Source of the DNA: Prunella strophiata
Taxonomy: Eukaryota > Chordata > Aves > Passeriformes > Prunellidae
Reading direction: 5' to 3'
NCBI GenBank assembly: GCA_036583965.1
Contig: JAZBQD010000034.1
Span: 14,321,040 to 14,385,039 of the forward strand
DNA: 64,000 bases
The notes beneath the pieces were generated by a model. That model was not told the DNA's origin and did no database searches. It worked only from the letters and a program-made list of their open reading frames with translations. A program made the position numbers and the translations under genes. The first letter of the stretch is position 1. Every line of letters starts with the position of its first letter. Shown here piece after piece: positions 59,001-64,000 of this stretch.

Positions 59001-61736
59001 CCCTAGAAGAAATATAATCAAACAGAGCAATTAATTTTTCTGTTCTAATGGAGCATTAAAGAAAATTTTTGTGTCCATATCTATTTCAACTTGAAATAAA
59101 GTAATTTTGTAGGCCCTTTTTTGCTTTTATTTCCCTCAGTTTCAAGGAAACTTTTCCAGCCAAAAGTTACAGAGAAGTCCAAGTCTTTCTTTTAAAGACC
59201 ACTTGCACAGTGTGTGTTATGATGCCAATACAAAGCAAGTTTGCCTTTCACTTGGAAACTCATCTGGCAGATTCAATATCTTATGAAAGAGAACAAGAGT
59301 AATTTTGCAACTTCTTGCAGGAAAATTTATTTTAGAAAGATGAGCAGAGGTTCAGATGAATATATCTACACCCTGCAGGAGCCTCTGTGACTCCATCAGC
59401 CACCAAAGATCTTTGTGACTCTCAGTTCACTCAAGCAGTCTTTGAGCTGAGGAGCTCTTCCTCATTCTCATCCTGGATAGAAGACTTTTCATCCTGGCTA
59501 AAGGTGCCCCATCACAGACCAGATCCTTCTGCCTGCAGAACAAACTGGTGAAAACCATAATGCTGGTGCTCCATCAGGCAGATAATTTGTTGCTTGCCTC
59601 TGAAAATTAATGTCACACACCTACCCCCACCCACAGCTTTTATTTTACACTGGTAAGTTCCTCCTGAGATCTTTACCAAAGCTGAGAGCTTCTATTTCAG
59701 ATGCTTTGTCTTGTTTTGTTATGTAAAGGTCAGGGTGGGAAAAGATCCTTTTTTTTTTTTCCCCCCTAGATTAATAATCTCTCTCTACTTTCTATTTGGT
59801 ATTTTGTGTTTCATTTACCAGTAAACAGTCTCATCTCTCAAATGAAGGGCAAGGCTAGGTGTTATATTAGAGCTAAGCACAGTTCAATGCCTAAGTGCAG
59901 CTGCACATGATTACACAACTTAAACTAGACAAGGGAAAAGGCACAGGTGTCAACAACCTACAGCTGGTGGAATTGTAAAAACATAATGCCAGAAATCTGT
60001 TTTTCTTGGAATCTAAATTCAGCCTTGGGGAACTCATTTAATAGAAGCCTTCTTGCATCCCCTTGAACAGAATTTTCTGGGATTGGACATGTCAGATGGA
60101 TGTCACTAAGTTATTTCTTATCATTTTTATCAGAGAGTACTCCTGCTATTTTATAGCAAGGCAATAGAGCTTCAACAATTTATTAAGGGTTCATGGACCC
60201 AAAGGTAGCCTGCTCCAAATAATTTGTGTTAACAAAATAGCTCAAATCTCAGCAGACCAAAGACAGAAACTCCACTAACTCTTAGCAAGTAATCTTCCCC
60301 AGCAAATTCTTTCTTCTATTCCTGAAGAGGGGAGAGAAAGGCAGCTAATTCCATGTTACATCAAGCAAGTGAGATAACAGGCATTCACTGAAGAGATTTC
60401 TGTTACACACTTTCAGTTGAGAATTAAATATTTTGAAGCCAGTCCTGAGTCCTAAGGGTGTGTATTTGTGTGTGTTTTGACATATCTCCTACATTTCTAT
60501 AATTTCAGTGCTTTTTGCTAATTGGAGGGATTGCTTCAATTTTGATTGTACCCAGTAGTCCCTGAAGCCAACAACCACAGCCAGCAATCAATACAAACTC
60601 GACCTCTTTTTCCCTTGTAAGATATTGCAGCAGAGGAGAATTGGCACTGCTATCAGAGGCACCATTCTTACAGGGCACAGCCCCAAAACCAGATTAGGTA
60701 TGGTCAGTGCCAATGGGAGATAATCCCTGGTTTACTCTGCAGAGAGCTGGCCATGTGCAGCTCCTCCAGGTACAACACCCTCACTGCTTCTTGCAGAGCC
60801 ATTAACTCCTAGTTTAGCTACTGTTAAATTTGGCAAAGCTGGGGCATGGATGTGCATGCTGACACACACATGCAGTTGAAATATTTGCATAACAACATGG
60901 GCATGCATTTGGTCTGGGGCAGGAGGAACTTTGGACAGTTCTCTGCTGTGGTGTGGGAATGAGCATGGACTGATGACTGCTCTGAAGAGGGCCTTGGGAA
61001 AGGCTGCTCTGTGCTGGGGGGTAAGAGAATTTTAAGACACGAGCCATGACATAGAAATTTGCCTTATAATTCATAAATGGGGTTAAATCTGCTGAATTTG
61101 CTGGTATGTCTGTGCCAGAATTATTTAATGAAAGACCAGACAAAAAAGAAACCTACCCTACTTTTTTATACTAGTCTAGTGTATCACTTCAATAGCATTT
61201 TGCATGCATGTTTGCTTTTTCTACCTTTCTGATAAGAAGAAACTCTGGATTGTTTATCAGATCTTGGACACCTTTCCCCTGTGGCTGTAAATGTGAAGAA
61301 ACCAGAGCCATGCAGCTGGATACCTTTAAACAATTGGAAGGATTTATCTAAAATCTAGCTTAGTCTAATCATCAGGTCATATGTAAATGAGCTTATGTCT
61401 TAGCTTTGAAGAGAGCTGAAGTTTTGTGAAAATAGTTTGTAGGAAACAACTGTAAATGCAATGCCAAGCCTTGGTTCTACCTTGCCACAGAACAGAGTCC
61501 AAGTCTACATTTTATACTGACTTTTGAATCTGGGAATAGGTAATAGTGACAACCATCAATTTCCTCAAAATATGTTCCTTCCATCCAGTTCCTCCAAGAG
61601 GAATATCAAAGTACAGATCCAAAATGTATTTATGGATAAGAAGTACTTACATATAACCTTTGAATTTATTGAGATCATTGTCTGGCATTTCACAGATGAT
61701 GGTGTTTTGGAAAAATTCTGGTTCAAACACAGTATC
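31561..61736 (-). CDS. ATP10B: ATP10B, P4-type phospholipid-transporting ATPase (19 exons, N-terminus outside the window)
   Basis: Nineteen minus-strand exons (listed separately) join in frame to 3,699 coding bases, about 1,232 codons plus stop. The human protein is near 1,460 residues, so M1, M2 and the first part of the actuator domain with its DGET loop are upstream of the window. Visible in order: the end of the A domain, M3, M4 with PISL, DKTGT (the phosphorylated Asp is about residue 208 of this fragment), the N domain with ESPDEAAL and KGADSV, then [20 protein letters not shown]5 to M10 and a Ser-rich tail. In the family, ATP10B moves glucosylceramide and phosphatidylcholine to the cytosolic leaflet of late endosomes and lysosomes, with CDC50A as partner; that is known of the mammalian protein, not shown here. 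AFSSPIEKDVTPD at the exon 6/7 join, QALEMKTW and the terminal SHRRS fit ATP10B better than ATP10A or ATP10D. The frame is disturbed in the last exon. Confidence 0.93.
32057..34696 (-). other. ATP10B last intron
   Basis: This 2,640-base intron holds a 17-base A run at 33184-33200. Nothing else was recognised in it. Confidence 0.6.
34697..34884 (-). CDS. ATP10B: ATP10B exon 18 of window, M9 and M10
   Basis: This 188-bp exon has acceptor cttgtgcttgcag and donor gtttgaat. It codes for [18 protein letters not shown] with [10 protein letters not shown] (M9), [17 protein letters not shown], and [18 protein letters not shown] (M10). It ends in phase 2 (AG), and the last exon supplies G to complete Arg. 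Confidence 0.95.
35328..35432 (-). CDS. ATP10B: ATP10B exon 17 of window, M7-M8 loop and M8
   Basis: This 105-bp exon has acceptor gcctgttttgtag and donor gtatgtgt. It codes for [18 protein letters not shown] then [17 protein letters not shown]. The second half is M8. LLHQA.EMKTW is an ATP10B-like sequence. Phase 0. Confidence 0.95.
35540..35620 (-). CDS. ATP10B: ATP10B exon 16 of window, M7
   Basis: This 81-bp exon has acceptor aaatttctgcag and donor gtaagtaa. It codes for [17 protein letters not shown] then [10 protein letters not shown], the M7 segment. Phase 0 both sides. Confidence 0.94.
36215..36415 (-). CDS. ATP10B: ATP10B exon 15 of window, M5 and M6
   Basis: This 201-bp exon has acceptor cttctccccag and donor gtatgtca. 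It codes for [17 protein letters not shown] (M5), [19 protein letters not shown] with [11 protein letters not shown] (M6), and the lumenal stretch [20 protein letters not shown]. These match the class V family closely. Phase 0. Confidence 0.96.
37532..37657 (-). CDS. ATP10B: ATP10B exon 14 of window, end of P domain and start of M5
   Basis: This 126-bp exon has acceptor ttttcccaaag and donor gtaagatg, phase 0 both sides. It codes for [33 protein letters not shown] and VIYFFYKNV. The VHGHWCY block and YFFYKNV lead into M5. Confidence 0.96.
38048..38073. repeat. 26-base T run in an ATP10B intron
   Basis: An uninterrupted plus-strand T run (A run in the ATP10B pre-mRNA) in the intron between exons 13 and 14. 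Confidence 0.95.
38221..38297 (-). CDS. ATP10B: ATP10B exon 13 of window, [11 protein letters not shown] hinge
   Basis: This 77-bp exon has acceptor cccactctag and donor gtatcttc. It codes for (G)[15 protein letters not shown] then [10 protein letters not shown], the hinge motif of all P-type ATPases with the Mg2+-binding aspartates. A second, stronger donor-like GTAAGT lies inside the exon at 38275-38280, exactly 60 bases upstream of the used one. Confidence 0.96.
39443..39755 (-). CDS. ATP10B: ATP10B exon 12 of window, P domain
   Basis: This 313-bp exon has acceptor gttttctcacag and donor gtacctcc. It begins [17 protein letters not shown], passes through a variable stretch and then codes for [39 protein letters not shown] and [16 protein letters not shown] is a family signature. 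The middle of the exon is unusually rich in G+C and CpG compared with the AT-rich introns around it. Ends in phase 1. Confidence 0.95.
41856..42040 (-). CDS. ATP10B: ATP10B exon 11 of window, P domain TGDKQETA
   Basis: This 185-bp exon has acceptor gtttgcccag and donor gtgagtaa. It codes for [54 protein letters not shown] and [15 protein letters not shown] is the conserved P-domain loop that contacts ATP and Mg2+. The [10 protein letters not shown] ending is typical of ATP10B. Ends in phase 0. Confidence 0.96.
43551..43677 (-). CDS. ATP10B: ATP10B exon 10 of window, N domain to P domain
   Basis: This 127-bp exon has acceptor tgttatgcag and donor gtagctaa. It codes for [36 protein letters not shown] and TKLTLLG. 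The FRREAEA..DNREELL..TAQHLE pattern closely follows mammalian ATP10B. Ends in phase 1. Confidence 0.95.
44351..44442 (-). CDS. ATP10B: ATP10B exon 9 of window, N domain
   Basis: This 92-bp exon codes for (D)[19 protein letters not shown] then [11 protein letters not shown]. There are two AG acceptors 16 bases apart. Only the inner one (agcacag, exon from 44442) keeps the frame from exon 8; the outer one (cacag, exon from 44458) puts an in-frame TAG after two codons. Donor gtaggaga. Ends in phase 0. Confidence 0.88.
44974..45559 (-). CDS. ATP10B: ATP10B exon 8 of window, nucleotide-binding domain
   Basis: At 586 bp this is the largest exon of the window. Acceptor ctatttctag, donor gtaattag. 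After [20 protein letters not shown] there is a Ser-rich, poorly conserved stretch and then the nucleotide-binding core: [51 protein letters not shown] and [23 protein letters not shown] and KGAD are the ATP-contacting motifs of the family. It ends in phase 1. Confidence 0.96.
46151..46330 (-). CDS. ATP10B: ATP10B exon 7 of window, N domain
   Basis: This 180-bp exon has acceptor aatttctcttccag and donor gtaatcta, phase 0 on both sides. It codes for [20 protein letters not shown], a variable stretch, then [20 protein letters not shown] and [16 protein letters not shown] is the conserved helix of the P4 N domain. An intron of about 3.8 kb separates it from exon 6. Confidence 0.95.
49456..49990 (-). 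mobile_element. probable LTR with an internal CTA microsatellite
   Basis: Read on the minus strand it starts TGTGAAAGCACACC at 49990. It has CTTATAAATCTCATGG as a TATA-like box, then GAGCAATAAATCATT as a poly(A) signal (49498-49507), and ends near CAATTAATGCAACA. The termini resemble an LTR, but I could not find a clean target duplication. A CTA microsatellite and a small inverted repeat lie inside it. Confidence 0.5.
49608..49646. repeat. (CTA)n microsatellite
   Basis: About 12 CTA/TAC triplets, interrupted twice by an extra ACA. Beside it lies a perfect 8-base inverted repeat (AGATGGCT at 49581-49588 and AGCCATCT at 49597-49604). Confidence 0.9.
50159..50394 (-). CDS. ATP10B: ATP10B exon 6 of window, basic Ser/Arg linker of the N domain
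   Basis: This 236-bp exon has acceptor tttcttttacag and donor gtgagtac. It codes for the class V insertion between the P and N domains: [17 protein letters not shown], then [31 protein letters not shown] and AFSSPI. The basic serine-rich stretch has several RRxS-like sites that could be kinase targets (inference). The next exon continues with EKDVTPD, an ATP10B-like join. Confidence 0.93.
51265..51292. repeat. 28-base A run next to ATP10B exon 5
   Basis: A pure plus-strand A run; in the ATP10B pre-mRNA it is a 28-base U run that begins about 28 bases after the exon 5 donor. Confidence 0.95.
51321..51573 (-). CDS. ATP10B: ATP10B exon 5 of window, M4 PISL motif and phosphorylation site
   Basis: This 253-bp exon has acceptor aactctctttcag and donor gtgagaga. 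It opens with [19 protein letters not shown], the M4 PISL motif that in P4-ATPases replaces the cation-binding residues. It then has [20 protein letters not shown]. The DKTGT codons are at 51391-51405, and the Asp codon (51403-51405) is the site of the aspartyl-phosphate intermediate. A 28-base A run on the plus strand (U run in the pre-mRNA) begins about 28 bases past the donor. Confidence 0.96.
52698..52825 (-). CDS. ATP10B: ATP10B exon 4 of window, M3-M4 lumenal loop and start of M4
   Basis: This 128-bp exon has acceptor tccttcctacag and donor gtaaaaga. It codes for the lumenal loop ([20 protein letters not shown]) and then [14 protein letters not shown], the first half of M4. It ends in phase 0. 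Confidence 0.93.
52826..55217 (-). other. ATP10B intron between exons 3 and 4 of window
   Basis: Intron of 2.4 kb. No repeat family or further exon was recognised. Confidence 0.5.
55218..55349 (-). CDS. ATP10B: ATP10B exon 3 of window, A-domain linker and M3
   Basis: This 132-bp exon has acceptor ttttgaag and donor gtatgaag. [20 protein letters not shown] is the basic cytosolic stretch before M3. [17 protein letters not shown] is the M3 membrane segment. It begins and ends in phase 1. Confidence 0.93.
55350..58895 (-). other. ATP10B intron between exons 2 and 3 of window
   Basis: Intron of 3.5 kb. Open frames of up to about 106 codons occur but resemble no known protein. No repeat family was recognised. 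Confidence 0.5.
58896..59002 (-). CDS. ATP10B: ATP10B exon 2 of window, actuator domain end
   Basis: This 107-bp exon has acceptor ttatatttcttctag and donor gtaaggc. It reads [12 protein letters not shown], then [14 protein letters not shown] and [10 protein letters not shown]. The [11 protein letters not shown] block is the conserved end of the A domain in class V flippases. It ends in phase 1. Confidence 0.93.
59003..61650 (-). other. ATP10B intron between exons 1 and 2 of window
   Basis: Intron of 2.6 kb. Nothing recognised beyond short homopolymers such as the T run near 59750. Confidence 0.5.
61651..61736 (-). CDS. ATP10B: ATP10B exon 1 of window, actuator domain
   Basis: This 86-bp exon has acceptor ttttctcttgtag and donor gtaagtactt. 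It reads [18 protein letters not shown] then [10 protein letters not shown], the part of the A domain that follows the DGET loop in P4-ATPases. It ends in phase 2 (AT), and the next exon supplies G to make Met. The preceding exon, which should carry the DGETNLK motif, was not found between here and 64000. Confidence 0.9.
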
Positions 61737-62026
61737 CTACAAGAGAAAACACACTGAGTGTCAGATCCAATGTGTATTTGAGATACTAAACATTAAGAAA
61801 AGCTTAATTTAGACCACCAGGGCCAGAGCACTTGTCCCTAGAAGGAGAGACAAAGACATTTTAGCTCATTCAGCCTGAAGCAAAGCTTCAGAAGGGCTGA
61901 GTATTTCCTCCTCTTGGAATAACATCTTGTTAAATTAAGTGAAGGAAATGCTGTGCATTGAACAAAACATCACAGATGCCAATTAGTGGAAACACCTGTC
62001 TTCATTTTAAGTGAATATAACAAAGA

Positions 62027-62270
62027 TAGTAGATTTAGATTAAATATTAGGAAGAAATTCTTCCCTGTGAGGGTGTGAGGCCCTGGAGCAGGTTTCCTGG
62101 GGCTGTGGCTGCCTCATCTCTGGAAGTGTCCAAGGCCAGGTTGGATGGGGCTCTGGAGCAACCTGGGATAGTGGAAGGTGTCTCTGCCTGTGGCAGGGGT
62201 TAGAACAAAATGAAATTTAAGGTTCCTTCCAGCACAAAACATTCTGGGATTCTATGGTTCTGTGAAATAT
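62027..62270 (+). mobile_element. CR1 LINE 3' fragment
   Basis: The stretch has ttaggaagaaattcttccc, gaggccctggagcaggtt, tccaaggccaggttggatg, gagcaacctgggatagtg and ends gggattctatggttctgtga, the avian CR1 3' UTR. It is a short dead copy in the ATP10B intron, opposite in strand to the gene. Confidence 0.9.
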
Positions 62271-63114
62271 TCAGATTACTTATAAAAGAAAAACAGTGGT
62301 CAACCAAGAGAAAGCTCAAATGAAAATAATTTCAGGATTTAACAGGATTTTTGATTATGCTAGAAGACTTATGTTACTGTCAAGGATGGTATAATAAGGA
62401 TGGTAATAATAAGAACACACATTTGAATGAATGTATCATAATCAAAGAAAAGTAAAAGCAAGGCTAACAGCATAAAACCCCCACCACCCAACCCTAAAAT
62501 GGACTAACAAATCCAGAAGAGGGAAGGCAGTAGAATAAATCCACACTGCTGGGAGAGACAAAATGAGACAAAGCTTTTCAGGCTAAGGGCTCAGAGTTTG
62601 GAGTTGAACTGAGTCACACTTGATTTTACTTGAGTTCCCCAGTGTTCAGGGAGCAGCTTGGGGTTTGGACTGCATGAAGCAGTCCAGAAAGCAGACAGGA
62701 TGAGAGGTTCTTGACTGCCATACGTGGTGATTTAGTCTTAACTGAAAAATACACAGAACTTTGATATTTGAGTAAGAAAATGCACTAAAAATGGGATGTG
62801 AGAAATGTGAAAGATAATTATTGCTGTGCCACAGAATTTTAAAAGAACTGAAGCTCAGTTAATACAAACTCCTTCATTAGGAAAGCTGGAAATCAAATCT
62901 GCTACTGGGCCTCTCTACCTTTTTCTAAAGCAAGCACTGTGCTTTAATTTTTACATAATTTTCTCTCTCGTTCTTTTTTTCATAAATGATACATATATTC
63001 CTTTTTTTTTTTTTTAACTATATACATATATCTAAGTACAAAAATGTAGAGAATATAATAAAAAATTGTTGGAGGAAATCTAAAACTTCAGGAATATAAG
63101 GGCATTTTGCATAC

Positions 63115-63190
63115 CTTCTGACCCATCTGGCTGAGTATTTTTTGAATGTCTGTTGACAGAATTTTCACCTGTGCTGAATCTTGTTCAACT
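63115..63190 (-). other. exon-like open stretch of unknown status upstream of ATP10B exon 1
   Basis: On the minus strand a 76-base stretch sits between gttcacag and gtatgcaaaa. In one frame it is open for 25 codons (VEQDSAQVKILSTDIQKILS plus QMGQK) and ends in the phase that the next exon needs. It does not resemble the DGETNLK region expected at this place in ATP10B. It may be a chance open frame. Confidence 0.2.
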
Positions 63191-63485
63191 CTGTGAACTC
63201 AACAGGAAAACCAGTTCATATTTGGTTTTGCTAGAAGTATTTGTACAACAGGAGAACAGGAAGATAAAAATGTCACCTGCCACGTTCATTGAATAAAAAA
63301 GAAAACTATTAGGCTTCTAGATAGAAAGGGATACAGAATAATGTTTCTTGTCTCAAATTTTTCTCTTTTGATGACAAGAATTTTATGTCTGAAAATTCAA
63401 ATTAGTAAATATCATAAAAGGAAAAAAATAATAATCCTTTTTCTCAGTCTTTCACAGAGAGTTGTATTCAATATTCCTAAGCATA

Positions 63486-63800
63486 TCATAGAATCACAGA
63501 ATGGTTTGGGTTGGAAGGACCTTAAAGATCCTCTTGTTACAACCCCTGCCATGGACAGGGACACCTTCCACTAGACCAGGTTGATTCAGAGCCCAGTTTA
63601 ACCTGGCCTTAGACAATTCCAGGGATGGCCCAAAGCTTGTCTGGACAACCTATGCCAGGACTTCACCCCCTCAAAGGGAAGAATTTCCCCCTAAAATCCC
63701 ATCTAAACCTGCCCTCTGTCAGTTTGAAGCCATTCCCCCTTATCCTGTCCCTCCATGCTCTTGTAAATATTCTCTCTCCACCTTTCTTTGCATCCTAAAC
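63486..63800 (-). mobile_element. CR1 LINE 3' fragment, minus strand
   Basis: Read on the plus strand it begins atcatagaatcacagaatgg and continues with ggttggaaggaccttaaaga, the reverse complement of a CR1 3' end. It then has ccctgccatggacagggaca, ccttccactagaccaggtt and ccccttatcctgtccctcc. The left edge is sharp; the right edge fades at about 63800. Confidence 0.88.
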
Positions 63801-64000
63801 TGAGGAACTAACCCCAGCCCATAAGTATTTCCTCCCTGTTTAAAGAGTCACTTTATAGGCAGAATTACGTGTCAGGGGGTTTTACACAGTTCATAAATCA
63901 CAGGATTAAGCAAAGCTCAAAGAACAAGGAAGAAGTTGGCACACTAAAATTTACAGTGTGATACTACACACACTGGAGTTTTTCATCCAGCACACTGTTT

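Overview
The window looks like bird DNA, probably a songbird. It carries 3' ends of avian CR1 LINE elements in both orientations, LTRs of avian endogenous-retrovirus type, and one vertebrate multi-exon gene with small introns. The species cannot be fixed from the sequence alone.

The only gene I can support is ATP10B, on the minus strand. It encodes a class V P4-ATPase, a lipid flippase of late endosomes and lysosomes. Nineteen exons lie between 61736 and 31561 and all are joined by phase-compatible GT/AG sites. They code for about 1,232 residues: the end of the actuator domain, M3-M4, the phosphorylation and nucleotide-binding domains, M5-M10 and the C-terminal tail. About 200 N-terminal residues (M1-M2 and the DGET loop) must lie beyond position 64000. 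The assignment to ATP10B rather than ATP10A or ATP10D rests on the linker before the second half of the N domain, the M5-M10 wording and the final SHRRS tail. The last exon is odd: its frame breaks and recovers, as if two compensating single-base indels had occurred.

Positions 1-31,500 lie downstream of the gene, and I recognise no gene there. This part holds a 334-bp CpG-rich patch, a solo LTR with clean ends and a 4-bp target duplication (2294-2947), a CR1 fragment (about 3105-3880), a second LTR (about 18383-18793), short tandem duplications, AT-rich stretches that may be conserved regulatory DNA, and the most striking object in the window. That object is a minisatellite of exactly 194 copies of a 16-bp unit (12301-15404) with no length change in any copy. 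It leaves all three forward frames open for more than 1,080 codons, but this follows from the repeat and is not a gene.

Inside ATP10B introns there are an LTR fragment carrying a CTA microsatellite (about 49456-49990), a CR1 remnant (about 62027-62270), another CR1 at the right edge (about 63486-63800, minus strand) and several long A/T runs. No RNA gene, CRISPR array or prokaryotic feature was seen.
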